A stretch of DNA of 64,000 nt from the NCBI RefSeq assembly GCF_002379585.1, contig NZ_DFUE01000020.1:1-64000 (forward strand), given 5' to 3'. Origin of the DNA: Pseudomonas sp. UBA4194. GTDB taxonomy: Bacteria > Pseudomonadota > Gammaproteobacteria > Pseudomonadales > Pseudomonadaceae. The position numbers were made by a program, and so were the translations under genes. Under the pieces are notes generated by a model that saw only the letters and a list, made by a program, of their open reading frames with translations, was not told the DNA's origin and made no database searches. Below are positions 52,714 to 64,000 of this stretch, piece by piece. Numbering within the stretch: position 1 is the stretch's first letter; each line of letters begins with the position of its first letter.

Positions 52714-54147
52714 TTAACGCTTCTTGCGGTTGGCGATGTGAATGGCGCCGCCATTCACGGCCAATGCCGCTTCGTGCAGGGCTTCCGACAGCGTCGGGTG
52801 CGAGAAGACCATCATGCCCAGGTCTTCGGCACTGGTACCGAATTCCATGGCGATAGCGCCCTGCTGAACCAGTTCTGCGGCGCTAGGGCCGATTACGTGC
52901 ACACCCAGTACACGGTCGGTCTTGGCGTCGGCGATGACCTTGACGAAACCGCCGGTATCGTTGGCAGCCATGGCGCGGCCGCTGGCAGCGAACGGGAAGG
53001 TACCGACGTTGACTTCAACGCCTTCGGCCTTCAGCGACTGCTCGGTCTTGCCGACCCATGCGATTTCCGGGTGAGTGTAGATGACCGACGGGATCAGGTC
53101 GTAGTTCATCACGGCCTTGTGGCCCTTGATGCGCTCGACCACCATGATGCCCTCTTCCGAAGCCTTGTGGGCCAGCATCATGCCGCGCACCACATCACCG
53201 ATGGCGTAGACGCCCGGAACGCTGGTGGCACAGTAGTCGTCGACGAAGATGAAGCCGCGCTCGTCGATGTCCACGCCGCTGTCCGAAGCCAGCAGGTCGG
53301 TGGTCACAGGGCGACGGCCCACGGCAACGATCAGCTTGTCGAAGGTGATCGACTGCTCGCCGTTGGCGTCGGTGTACTTGACCACGACTTCGTCACCCTG
53401 CACTTCGGAACCGGTGACGCGAGCGCCCAGCTTGATGTCCAGGCCCTGCTTGGTCAGGGTTTTCAGCGCTTCCTTGGACACAGCGGTGTCCGCTGCCATC
53501 AGGAAGGTGTCGAGGGCTTCGAGTACGGTGACTTCCGCGCCCAGGCGCGACCATACCGAACCCAGTTCCAGGCCGATCACACCGGCGCCGATGACGCCGA
53601 GACGCTTGGGCACTTGCTGGAATTCCAGCGCGCCGGTGGAGTCGACGATGACTTTCTGGTCGACCGGAGCCGGCGGAATGTCGATCGGGCGCGAGCCGGA
53701 AGCCAGGATCACGTTGTCGGCTTCGACGATTTCAACGCCGTTCGGACCGGTGACTTCGACTTTCTTGCCAGCCAGCAGCTTGCCATGGCCTTGCAGTACG
53801 GTCACGCCGTTGGCCTTGAACAGGGTCGAAACGCCGGAGGTCAGGTTCTTGACGATGTTGGCCTTGCGGCCGACCATCGCTGGAACGTCCATGGTCACGC
53901 CGGCATGGTTGATACCGTGGATGGCAAAACCGTCCTGCGCTTCGTGGAATTTCCAGGAGCTGTCGAGCAGCGCCTTGGAGGGAATGCAACCGACGTTCAG
54001 GCAGGTACCGCCCAGGGCCAACTTGCCCTCGCCGTCCTGGTACTTCTCGATGCAGGCAGTCTTGAGGCCCAGTTGTGCGGCCTTGATGGCAGCGACGTAG
54101 CCACCAGGGCCCGCGCCAATCACTACCACGTCGAATTTCTGAGTCAT
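52714..54147 (-). CDS. lpdG: Dihydrolipoamide dehydrogenase (E3 of 2-oxoglutarate dehydrogenase)
   Basis: A 477-residue FAD disulfide reductase. FAD motif VVVIGAGPGGYVAAIKAA; redox disulfide C49/C54 in GGTCLNVGCIPSKAL; NAD motif GVIGAGVIGLELGSVW; C-terminal active-site His in FSHPTLSEALHEAA. It sits between sucB and sucCD, the usual place of lpdG in Pseudomonas. Confidence 0.95.
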   Translation of the reverse strand: MTQKFDVVVIGAGPGGYVAAIKAAQLGLKTACIEKYQDGEGKLALGGTCLNVGCIPSKALLDSSWKFHEAQDGFAIHGINHAGVTMDVPAMVGRKANIVKNLTSGVSTLFKANGVTVLQGHGKLLAGKKVEVTGPNGVEIVEADNVILASGSRPIDIPPAPVDQKVIVDSTGALEFQQVPKRLGVIGAGVIGLELGSVWSRLGAEVTVLEALDTFLMAADTAVSKEALKTLTKQGLDIKLGARVTGSEVQGDEVVVKYTDANGEQSITFDKLIVAVGRRPVTTDLLASDSGVDIDERGFIFVDDYCATSVPGVYAIGDVVRGMMLAHKASEEGIMVVERIKGHKAVMNYDLIPSVIYTHPEIAWVGKTEQSLKAEGVEVNVGTFPFAASGRAMAANDTGGFVKVIADAKTDRVLGVHVIGPSAAELVQQGAIAMEFGTSAEDLGMMVFSHPTLSEALHEAALAVNGGAIHIANRKKR

Positions 54148-54176
54148 AAAACGATTCCTTTTAGCGGCATGCTTGA

Positions 54177-54243
54177 AGCCGCAGGCGGCAGATACAGGAT
54201 CAAGCTGCGTGGGCTCGATGTCTGTGCTCTGGCGCCTGCGGCT
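54177..54243 (-). other. Long inverted repeat in the sucB-lpdG gap
   Basis: AGCCGCAGGCG (54177-54187) pairs with CGCCTGCGGCT (54233-54243), and three further bases pair after one mismatch. With the 40-odd-base interior this could form a large stem-loop in the intercistronic mRNA, a possible stability or REP-like element. Confidence 0.55.
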
Positions 54244-54249
54244 GCCTTA

Positions 54250-55479
54250 TCAGATGTCCAGCAGCAGACGCGCCGGATCTTCCAGCAGGTTCTTGATGGT
54301 CACCAGGAAAGTCACGGCTTCTTTGCCGTCGATCAAGCGGTGGTCGTAGGACAGTGCCAGGTACATCATCGGCCGGATGACCACCTGACCATTGACCGCC
54401 ATCGGGCGCTGCAGAATGTTGTGCATGCCCAGGATGGCCGCTTGCGGCGGGTTGACGATCGGCGTCGACATCATCGAACCGAAGGTACCACCGTTGGTGA
54501 TCGTGAAGGTACCCCCGGTCATTTCGTCCATGGACAGTTTACCGTCACGAGCCTTCTTGCCGAAGGTGGCGATGCCGCCCTCGATTTCAGCCAGGCTCAT
54601 GGATTCGGCGTTGCGCAGGACTGGAACCACCAGGCCGCGATCGCTGGAAACCGCGACACCGACGTCGGCGTAGCCGTGGTAGACGATGTCCGAACCGTCG
54701 ATCGAAGCGTTGACTGCCGGGAAGCGCTTCAGCGCTTCGGTGGCAGCCTTGACGAAGAACGACATGAAGCCCAGGCGGACGCCGTTGTGCGACTTCTCGA
54801 ACAGGTCCTTGTACTTGGAGCGCAAGGCCATGACTTCGGTCATGTCGACTTCGTTGAACGTGGTCAGCATGGCCATGTTCGACTGGGCTTCGACCAGACG
54901 CTCGGCAACCTTGGCACGCAGGCGGGTCATCGGTACGCGCTTCTCGGTACGGTCGCCCGGTGCGGTGACTACAGGTGCGGCAGCAGCAGGTGCGGCAGGC
55001 TTGGCAGCAGGCGCCGATTTCTTGGCCTCGATGGCGGCAACCACGTCTTCCTTGGTCACGCGACCGTCTTTGCCGGTGCCCTTGACGCTGTTCAGATTGA
55101 TGCCGTTTTCTTCGGCCAGCTTGCGTGCAGCCGGAGCGCCGATGGCGTCTTCGTCCGAGGCGGCCGGTGCAGCGGCAGGTGCGGCGGCCGGAGCCTCTGC
55201 GGGGGCAGCGGCAGCAGCGGCAGGTGCAGCGGCGCCGGCGCCGCCTGCTTCGATGGAGCCCAGCACTTCGTCGGACAGAACGGTGTCGCCTTCGTTCTTG
55301 ACGATCGCACCCAGCACGCCATCAGCGGTGGCCAGTACTTCCAGAACCACTTTGTCGGTCTCGATGTCGACGATCAGGTCGTCGCGCTTGACCGCGTCGC
55401 CTGGCTGTTTGTGCCAGGTGGCAACGGTGCCGTCGGCGACCGATTCCGGGAAGGTAGGGGCTTTGATCTCGATAGCCAT
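54250..55479 (-). CDS. sucB: Dihydrolipoyllysine-residue succinyltransferase (E2)
   Basis: A 409-residue E2 core of the 2-oxoglutarate dehydrogenase complex. Domains: lipoyl domain (residues 1-75; lipoyl lysine in IETDKVVLEV), Ala/Pro linker, E3-binding domain (GAPAARKLAEENGINL), second linker, and catalytic domain with the active-site His in YDHRLIDGKEAV. It lies 42 bases after sucA. Confidence 0.96.
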   Translation of the reverse strand: MAIEIKAPTFPESVADGTVATWHKQPGDAVKRDDLIVDIETDKVVLEVLATADGVLGAIVKNEGDTVLSDEVLGSIEAGGAGAAAPAAAAAAPAEAPAAAPAAAPAASDEDAIGAPAARKLAEENGINLNSVKGTGKDGRVTKEDVVAAIEAKKSAPAAKPAAPAAAAPVVTAPGDRTEKRVPMTRLRAKVAERLVEAQSNMAMLTTFNEVDMTEVMALRSKYKDLFEKSHNGVRLGFMSFFVKAATEALKRFPAVNASIDGSDIVYHGYADVGVAVSSDRGLVVPVLRNAESMSLAEIEGGIATFGKKARDGKLSMDEMTGGTFTITNGGTFGSMMSTPIVNPPQAAILGMHNILQRPMAVNGQVVIRPMMYLALSYDHRLIDGKEAVTFLVTIKNLLEDPARLLLDI

Positions 55480-55521
55480 TATCAGTAATTCCTTAAATTC
55501 GGTTTCAAGTGCGCGTTGGCA

Positions 55522-58353
<2,832 letters not shown>

Positions 58354-58548
58354 GCTTGGTCACCCTCGGTTAGGGGACGCCACCTGCGCAGACACCTTGG
58401 GCGGGTTTGACGCGGTCCATGTGCAGCGACCTATCAAGCCACCTGGGTAGTACGCTGGTAGTCCGGGTACCAGCCCGGAGCCCCTGCTGGTCTTATTTCT
58501 TCAAAAGTAAAAGCGAAGCCTTACAGAGCTACGCTCAATTTCATTGCA

Positions 58549-58572
58549 CGGCGGGGTGTCATGACCCCGCCG
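58549..58572 (-). other. GC hairpin between sdhB and sucA
   Basis: CGGCGGGGT (58549-58557) and ACCCCGCCG (58564-58572), perfect 9-bp stem, 6-base loop, about 30 bases after the sdhB stop. No T-run; it may modulate read-through from sdh to suc or protect the sdh mRNA end. Confidence 0.55.
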
Positions 58573-58600
58573 CGCAACGGCTTGCGGTGCAACAGTTGAA

Positions 58601-59305
58601 TCAGACGCCGCTGGAGAGCAGCATGTTCCGCACATGACCAATGGCCTTGGTCGGGTTCAAGCCTTTGGGGCAGACGTTCACGCAGTTCATGATGCCGCGG
58701 CAGCGGAATACGCTGAACGGATCGTCCATCGAAGCCAGGCGCTCGTTGGTTTTGGTGTCGCGACTGTCGGCCAGGAAACGGTAGGCCTGAAGCAGTGCGG
58801 CCGGGCCCAGGAACTTGTCCGGGTTCCACCAGAACGAAGGGCACGATGTGGAGCAGCAAGCGCACAGGATGCACTCGTACAGACCGTCCAGCTTCTCGCG
58901 CTCTTCCGGGCTCTGCAGACGTTCGATGGCCGGAGCCGGCGTGTCGTTCTGCAGGAAGGGCTTAACCTTCTCGTACTGCTTGTAGAAGATGCTCATATCG
59001 ACGACCAGGTCACGGATAACCGGCAGACCTGGCAGCGGACGCACTACCAACTTGTTACCTTTTACGACAGCGGACAGCGGCGTGATACAGGCCAGACCGT
59101 TCTTGCCGTTGATGTTCATGCCATCGGAGCCACAAACGCCTTCACGGCACGAACGACGGTAGGAGAAGCCTTCGTCCTGCTCTTTGATCAGAGCCAGCAC
59201 GTCCAGCACCATCACATCCTTGCCACCGGTGTCGACCTGGAATTCCTGCATGGACGGCGCAGCGTCCTGATCCGGGTTGTATCGATAAACACTGACTTGC
59301 AACAT
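58601..59305 (-). CDS. sdhB: Succinate dehydrogenase iron-sulfur subunit
   Basis: A 234-residue subunit of complex II. Cluster ligands are visible: [2Fe-2S] in SCREGVCGSDGMNINGKNGLAC (CREGVCGSDG), [4Fe-4S] in CILCACCSTSCP and [3Fe-4S] in CRGIMNCVNVCPKGLNP. ATG 59305 gives the conserved start MLQVSVYRYNP; a GTG three codons upstream is less likely. It lies 11 bases after sdhA. Confidence 0.96.
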   Translation of the reverse strand: MLQVSVYRYNPDQDAAPSMQEFQVDTGGKDVMVLDVLALIKEQDEGFSYRRSCREGVCGSDGMNINGKNGLACITPLSAVVKGNKLVVRPLPGLPVIRDLVVDMSIFYKQYEKVKPFLQNDTPAPAIERLQSPEEREKLDGLYECILCACCSTSCPSFWWNPDKFLGPAALLQAYRFLADSRDTKTNERLASMDDPFSVFRCRGIMNCVNVCPKGLNPTKAIGHVRNMLLSSGV

Positions 59306-59316
59306 GGCGGCCACCC

Positions 59317-61089
59317 TTAGTAAGTCCGGACTTTCGGTTCGAAGGTCGGAACGGTTTTCGGCGAGAAGTTCACGGCGCGCTTGGCAACACGTTTTTCACC
59401 CGGGAAGTACAGGGTGTGGCACAGCCAGTTTTCGTCGTCGCGGTCTTCGAAGTCTTCACGGGCATGTGCGCCGCGGGACTCTTTGCGATGCTCGGCGGCA
59501 ATCGCGGTGGCTTCCGCCACTTCCAGCAGGTTCTGCAATTCCAGCGCTTCGATCCGGGCAGTGTTGAACGCCTGGCTCTTGTCGTTGATCTTGACGTTGG
59601 CGATGCGCTCGCGCAGGCCAGCCAGCTGGGCAATACCTTTTTGCATGTATTCGCCGGTACGGAACACACCGAAGTAGTTCTGCATGCAGCTTTGCAGCTC
59701 TTTGCGCAAGCTGGCGACGTCTTCACCGGAGGTGCGGGCGTTCAAGCCATCGAGGCGAGCCAAAGCCACTTCGACATCGGTGTCGCTGGCGCGGCGGTAG
59801 TCGATACCCTCGCTCAGCGCCTGCTCCAGGTGCAGGCCGGCGGCGCGACCGAATACCACCAGGTCGAGCAGCGAGTTGCCGCCCAGGCGGTTGGCACCGT
59901 GCACCGATACGCAAGCCACTTCACCCACTGCGAACAGGCCCGGGATGATGGTGTCGTTGCCGTTGGCGTCCTGAGTGATCGCCTGACCATGAATGTTGGT
60001 AGCGACACCACCCATCATGTAATGACAAGTCGGGACAACAGGAATCGGCGCGACGGCTGGATCGACGTGAGCGAAAGTCTTGGACAGCTCCATGATGCCT
60101 GGCAGGCGGCTGTGCAGCACTTCCTCGCCGAGGTGATCGAGCTTGAGCATCACGTGATCGCCATCCGGACCACAACCGTTGCCAGCAATGATTTCCTTGA
60201 CCATGGAACGTGCGACAACGTCACGACCGGCAAGGTCCTTGGCGTTTGGCGCATAGCGCTCCATGAAACGCTCGCCGTGCTTGTTGATCAGGTAACCACC
60301 CTCACCACGGCACCCTTCGGTGACCAGTACACCTGCCCCGGCAATACCGGTTGGGTGGAACTGCCACATCTCGATGTCCTGAACCGGCACGCCGGCACGC
60401 AGGGCCATGCCCACGCCATCACCGGTGTTGATCAGGGCGTTGGTGGTGGACGAGTAGATACGGCCAGCACCACCAGTCGCCAGTACGGTGGCGTTGGCAC
60501 GAATGTAGGAAGTCTCGCCGGTTTCGATGCAGATGGCGATGACACCCACAATGGCGCCGTCCTGGTTCTTCACCAAATCCACTGCATAGTATTCGTTGAG
60601 GAATACAGTTCCGGCTTTCAGGTTGGCCTGGTACAAAGTGTGCAGCAAGGCGTGGCCGGTACGGTCGGCGGCTGCGCAAGTGCGCGCGGCCTGGCCACCT
60701 TTACCGAAGTCCTTGGACTGGCCACCGAACGGACGCTGATAGATGCGGCCTTGTTCGGTACGGGAGAACGGCAGGCCCATGTGCTCGAGCTCGAACACTG
60801 CTTCCGGACCTACGGAACACATGTATTCGATAGCGTCCTGGTCACCGATGTAGTCGGAACCCTTGACGGTATCGTACATGTGCCAGCGCCAGTCATCGTT
60901 CGGATCTGCCGAAGCGATGGCGCAAGTGATACCGCCCTGTGCCGACACAGTGTGTGAACGGGTCGGAAACACTTTGGTGACAACAGCGGTCTTGTGACCA
61001 CCCTGGGCCAGTTGCAGCGCTGCGCGCATGCCGGCACCGCCGCCGCCAATGATGATGGCGTCGAAGGAAAGCGTACTAATGTTAGCCAT
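59317..61089 (-). CDS. sdhA: Succinate dehydrogenase flavoprotein subunit
   Basis: A 590-residue flavoprotein oxidising succinate to fumarate. The FAD motif is AIIIGGGGAGMRAALQLA; the covalent FAD histidine lies in TRSHTVSAQGG; the substrate site includes TEGCRGEGGYLIN and PTCHYMMGG. It lies 3 bases after sdhD. Confidence 0.96.
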   Translation of the reverse strand: MANISTLSFDAIIIGGGGAGMRAALQLAQGGHKTAVVTKVFPTRSHTVSAQGGITCAIASADPNDDWRWHMYDTVKGSDYIGDQDAIEYMCSVGPEAVFELEHMGLPFSRTEQGRIYQRPFGGQSKDFGKGGQAARTCAAADRTGHALLHTLYQANLKAGTVFLNEYYAVDLVKNQDGAIVGVIAICIETGETSYIRANATVLATGGAGRIYSSTTNALINTGDGVGMALRAGVPVQDIEMWQFHPTGIAGAGVLVTEGCRGEGGYLINKHGERFMERYAPNAKDLAGRDVVARSMVKEIIAGNGCGPDGDHVMLKLDHLGEEVLHSRLPGIMELSKTFAHVDPAVAPIPVVPTCHYMMGGVATNIHGQAITQDANGNDTIIPGLFAVGEVACVSVHGANRLGGNSLLDLVVFGRAAGLHLEQALSEGIDYRRASDTDVEVALARLDGLNARTSGEDVASLRKELQSCMQNYFGVFRTGEYMQKGIAQLAGLRERIANVKINDKSQAFNTARIEALELQNLLEVAEATAIAAEHRKESRGAHAREDFEDRDDENWLCHTLYFPGEKRVAKRAVNFSPKTVPTFEPKVRTY

Positions 61090-61092
61090 GAA

Positions 61093-61461
61093 TCAGATAC
61101 CCCAAAGAATCTGCACGCCCCAGACGAAGTACGCGAACATCGCGACGCCGCATACGGCTTGGAACAGGAAGCGAATTGCCGTTGCCGACTTGCCGAACGA
61201 CATCGGCGTCAGGTAGTCGGTGGCGATTGTCCACATGCCGACCCACGCGTGAGCGCCCAGCGCCACGAGAGCCAGAAGGCTGAAGATACGCATCCAGTTG
61301 CTGGAAAACAGCGAGTGCCATTGGGTGTATTCGATGCCTGGATTGGCAACGATGTAGCCGATCAGAAAGATGAAATAAGCCGCGAGAACGACCGCAGACA
61401 CGCGCTGTGCCATCCAGTCATAGAGGCCCGAACGCGAAAGGTTCGTAACGTTGGTTACCAT
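61093..61461 (-). CDS. sdhD: Succinate dehydrogenase membrane anchor subunit
   Basis: A 122-residue heme-b/quinone-binding anchor with three membrane segments (VSAVVLAAYFIFLIGYIV, FSLLALVALGAHAWVGMW with the heme-ligand region, FQAVCGVAMFAYFVWG). ATG 61461 is chosen (MVTNVTNLSRSG), overlapping sdhC by 7 bases. Confidence 0.94.
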   Translation of the reverse strand: MVTNVTNLSRSGLYDWMAQRVSAVVLAAYFIFLIGYIVANPGIEYTQWHSLFSSNWMRIFSLLALVALGAHAWVGMWTIATDYLTPMSFGKSATAIRFLFQAVCGVAMFAYFVWGVQILWGI

Positions 61462-61841
61462 ACCCAAACTCCTGCGAGAACGATCAGCACCACCGAAATG
61501 ATGAGAACGATTTTCGAGCCCAGTTTGCCGCCTTCCAGCGTCTCACCGATGCCCATGTCCATGATCAGATGGCGCACACCGGCCACCAGGTGATACAGCA
61601 AGGCGGACAGCAGGGCCCAGATCACAAACTTGGCCAGCGGGCTGGTCAAATACGCCTTCACCTCGCCGAAGCCTTCCTCGGAGCCCAGGGATTTGCCCAA
61701 TGCGTAAAGCATGAGAGCGATGCCCAGGAACAGGATGACACCGGATATACGATGGAGAATGGACGTGTAAGCAGTGACAGGGAGTTTGATGGTCCTTAGG
61801 TCTAGGTTTACAGGTCGTTGGCTATTCACGGCTTTTTTCAC
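61455..61841 (-). CDS. sdhC: Succinate dehydrogenase cytochrome b556 subunit
   Basis: A 128-residue anchor with three membrane segments. SILHRISGVILFLGIAL is the family signature; the heme ligand His lies in LLYHLVAGVRHLIMDMG. It starts at GTG 61841 with AGGGG upstream. It is the first gene of the sdhCDAB-sucAB-lpdG-sucCD operon. Confidence 0.94.
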   Translation of the reverse strand: MKKAVNSQRPVNLDLRTIKLPVTAYTSILHRISGVILFLGIALMLYALGKSLGSEEGFGEVKAYLTSPLAKFVIWALLSALLYHLVAGVRHLIMDMGIGETLEGGKLGSKIVLIISVVLIVLAGVWVW

Positions 61842-62191
61842 ACTGAAGAGCCCCTAGCAAGCAGGGCAAGTTGTCGGGAAGTGTACTGGTCAGGTACCCA
61901 CTCCCCAGGGAGTGACGACCCCGTCGAAATGGCTCGGAAAAGCCCCCGGCGGTCGGCTGCCGAGTATAGACAGTTAGGATACTAATGACAACGCACCCTC
62001 CTCCCCCTAACGGCGGATTGCATATCCGCGACAAAAGGGTTAAATGAGCATGAATTTCGCTAAAAATGCCTGCTCAGAGCCCTCTGCGGCACGACTTTAA
62101 GCAAATTGACATTCGAATTTATCTCACTATAGTGGTGCGGGCCCTGCGTGGGGGGTCTGTCTGATGATTTCAAGCATTAATAGGAGGCCAC
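61842..62191. promoter_or_regulatory. Divergent promoter region sdhC / gltA
   Basis: A 350-bp spacer with the promoters of the TCA operon (left) and gltA (right). The right part is AT-rich. The gltA promoter is annotated separately; the sdhC promoter was not resolved. Confidence 0.7.
62106..62133 (+). promoter_or_regulatory. gltA promoter (sigma-70 type)
   Basis: A consensus -35 TTGACA (62106-62111) and a good -10 TATAGT (62128-62133), with a 16-base spacer, about 58 bases before the gltA ATG. Confidence 0.7.
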
Positions 62192-63481
62192 ATGGCTGAC
62201 AAAAAAGCGCAGTTGATCATCGAGGGCGCAGCCCCCGTCGAGCTGCCCATTTTAACCGGCACCGTTGGTCCCGATGTAATCGACGTCAGGAGCCTGACTT
62301 CCACGGGCCGCTTCACCTTCGACCCCGGCTTCATGTCGACCGCTTCCTGCGAGTCGAAAATCACCTATATCGACGGCGATAACGGCATTCTGCTGCATCG
62401 GGGCTACCCGATCGAGCAACTGGCCGAGCAATCCGACTACCTGGAAACCTGCTACCTGCTGCTCAACGGCGAATTGCCTACCGCCGAGCAGAAGGCCAAG
62501 TTCGTCAGCACCGTCAAGAATCACACCATGGTCCACGAGCAGTTGAAGACATTCTTCAACGGCTTCCGCCGCGACGCCCACCCGATGGCCGTGATGTGCG
62601 GCGTAGTCGGCGCCCTGTCGGCGTTCTACCATGACTCCCTGGACATCAAGAACCCGCAACACCGTGAAATCTCTGCGGTGCGCCTGGTCGCCAAGATGCC
62701 TACACTGGCCGCGATGGTCTACAAGTACTCCATGGGCCAGCCCATGATGTACCCGCGCAACGACCTGTCGTATGCAGAGAACTTCCTGCACATGATGTTC
62801 AACACGCCGTGCGAGATCAAACCGATCAGCCCGGTACTGGCCAAGGCCATGGATCGGATCTTCATTCTGCACGCCGACCACGAACAGAACGCCTCGACCT
62901 CCACCGTGCGCCTGGCGGGCTCTTCGGGTGCCAACCCGTTCGCCTGTATCGCCGCCGGCATTGCCGCACTGTGGGGCCCCGCTCACGGCGGCGCGAACGA
63001 GGCCGTGCTGACCATGCTCGATGAAATCGGCGATGTCTCGAACATCGACACGTTCATCGCCAAGGCCAAGGACAAGGACGATCCGTTCAAGCTGATGGGC
63101 TTCGGTCACCGCGTGTACAAGAACCGCGACCCTCGCGCCACGGTCATGAAGCAGACCTGTGACGAAGTACTCAAGGAACTGGGCATCAAGAACGATCCGC
63201 AGCTCGAACTGGCCATGCGCCTGGAAGAGATCGCCCTGACCGACCCGTACTTCATCGAACGCTCCCTGTACCCGAACGTCGACTTCTATTCGGGGATCAT
63301 CCTCAAGGCGATCGGCATTCCGACCAGTATGTTCACCGTGATCTTCGCCTTGGCACGAACCGTAGGCTGGATCTCGCACTGGAAGGAAATGCTTTCCAGC
63401 CCCTACAAGATTGGCCGTCCACGCCAGCTGTATACCGGCGAGAAGAGTCGCGACGTCACGCCACTGGACGATCGCAAGTAA
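62192..63481 (+). CDS. gltA: Citrate synthase (type II, hexameric)
   Basis: A 429-residue citrate synthase. Active-site residues are visible in LHADHEQNASTSTVR, FGHRVYKNRDPRA and the aspartate region PNVDFYSGIIL. The N-terminal regulatory extension typical of Gram-negative NADH-sensitive enzymes is present. A strong AGGAGG lies 5 bases before the ATG. Divergent from sdhC and followed by a terminator. Confidence 0.96.
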   Translation: MADKKAQLIIEGAAPVELPILTGTVGPDVIDVRSLTSTGRFTFDPGFMSTASCESKITYIDGDNGILLHRGYPIEQLAEQSDYLETCYLLLNGELPTAEQKAKFVSTVKNHTMVHEQLKTFFNGFRRDAHPMAVMCGVVGALSAFYHDSLDIKNPQHREISAVRLVAKMPTLAAMVYKYSMGQPMMYPRNDLSYAENFLHMMFNTPCEIKPISPVLAKAMDRIFILHADHEQNASTSTVRLAGSSGANPFACIAAGIAALWGPAHGGANEAVLTMLDEIGDVSNIDTFIAKAKDKDDPFKLMGFGHRVYKNRDPRATVMKQTCDEVLKELGIKNDPQLELAMRLEEIALTDPYFIERSLYPNVDFYSGIILKAIGIPTSMFTVIFALARTVGWISHWKEMLSSPYKIGRPRQLYTGEKSRDVTPLDDRK

Positions 63482-63498
63482 GCATCGCTCCGACAAAA

Positions 63499-63522
63499 AA
63501 AGGCTGCCCCATGGCAGCCTTT
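63499..63522. terminator. Intrinsic terminator after gltA
   Basis: AAAGGCTGCC (63499-63508), CCAT loop, GGCAGCCTTT (63513-63522) followed by CTTTT; an A-run precedes it, so it may act in both directions between gltA and the convergent gene. Confidence 0.92.
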
Positions 63523-63573
63523 CTTTTGCGTGACAGTTTTTCAGCTAGCCAGATGAGCCACTTACTGTACCTG

Positions 63574-64000
63574 TCACTCCTCCGCTTTCTTGCGCAGCGC
63601 TCGTAGCGTCTCGAAAGGCGCATCCACGACAAACTTGTTGGCCAGCCACGACGGCACACTGCCACCGGGCTCCGTGTGCACCTGATACGTCACCTCGGTC
63701 ACGTTGGGCCCCTTGGGCACGAGCTTCCAATACCCCTCCACCTGAGAGACGCGCACAAAGCCCTTTTCTTCGGGAATGAAGCCAGGCTCGCCCTTGAGCT
63801 CCCGGGTCACACTGCCGTCAACGCCCTCCACGTTGGTCACATGCAATACCGAATCTCGCGGCGTCACTGGCCAAGGCGTGTTGAACTGCGTGTAGGTCCA
63901 GCCCTGGCTGCCTTCATGCTTCAGCAGCTTCTGGGATTTGCACTCGTGAATCCACGCACAGGCCCCGACCACATCTTCCTGCAAGGCGCGCAGCTTGGCG
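63574..64000 (-). CDS. START domain-containing protein (5' part beyond window)
   Basis: The minus-strand frame enters from the right edge, so the N-terminus is missing; about 142 residues are visible. The visible part is like the START lipid-binding domain: SQKLLKHEGSQGWTYTQ, TPWPVTPRDSVLHVT, and EVTYQVHTEPGGSVPSWLANKF near the end. These proteins bind lipid-like ligands; the ligand is unknown. Convergent with gltA. Confidence 0.8.
   Translation of the reverse strand, partial: AKLRALQEDVVGACAWIHECKSQKLLKHEGSQGWTYTQFNTPWPVTPRDSVLHVTNVEGVDGSVTRELKGEPGFIPEEKGFVRVSQVEGYWKLVPKGPNVTEVTYQVHTEPGGSVPSWLANKFVVDAPFETLRALRKKAEE

Noticed and set aside
52534..55488. A 984-codon open frame on the plus strand
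   Set aside because: It is exactly antisense to sucC (5' end), lpdG and sucB, has no recognisable domains, and reflects GC-rich codon bias on the opposite strand.
62252..63496. A 414-codon minus-strand frame
   Set aside because: Antisense to gltA, which is certain.

Overview
The window is a piece of a GC-rich Pseudomonas chromosome, most likely a pigmented environmental species of the fluorescens/putida type. The support is the sdhCDAB-sucAB-lpdG-sucCD block with gltA divergent from it, a near-identical AmrZ, an Mqo with a signal peptide, and GTGGGAGCGGG-type REP repeats. It has no rRNA operon, integrase, transposase or CRISPR array. One tRNA gene, tRNA-Arg(CCT), is present.

Layout. 1-2968 (+) is the 3' part of a Nit1C nitrilase cluster (nitE-F-G-H), the cluster linked to nitrile and cyanide assimilation. 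3250-6855 holds a LysR regulator divergent from a sulfonate-type ABC transporter. 7073-7846 is a stand-alone astacin-like metalloprotease. 8062-11243 (-) is an AT-rich, probably acquired four-gene operon: a homospermidine synthase, two divergent diiron (ferritin-like) proteins and a small four-helix exporter-like membrane protein. It is the best candidate here for an undescribed system. 11739-25767 is a myo-inositol region (iolC-E-B-D-G, a sugar ABC transporter, an RpiR regulator and two Gfo/Idh/MocA dehydrogenases). Two of its genes, the transporter ATPase and iolB, each carry one apparent single-base deletion.

25908-31125 holds an AEC permease, a PhoD-like phosphatase, a stress-type SDR and small conserved genes. 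31138-38709 is a complete zeaxanthin glucoside cluster: crtE (-), fni-crtX-crtY-crtI-crtB (+, translationally coupled) and crtZ (-), with crtZ preceded by a triplicated 14-bp element that creates tiny upstream ORFs. A TonB-dependent receptor lies just upstream of crtZ on the same strand. 41140-48062 holds small hypotheticals, a receiver-only response regulator, a lipoprotein esterase, a zinc alcohol dehydrogenase, the tRNA, amrZ and brnQ.

48338-63481 is central metabolism: mqo, then the minus-strand TCA operon from sdhC down to sucD, with gltA on the plus strand under a near-consensus promoter. A START-domain protein runs off the right edge.

How the parts work together: fni and crtE supply GGPP, crtB/crtI/crtY/crtZ convert it to zeaxanthin and crtX glucosylates it. 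The iol enzymes take inositol through 2-keto-inositol to DKG-6-P and its cleavage products. The TCA block plus Mqo forms almost the whole lower cycle.
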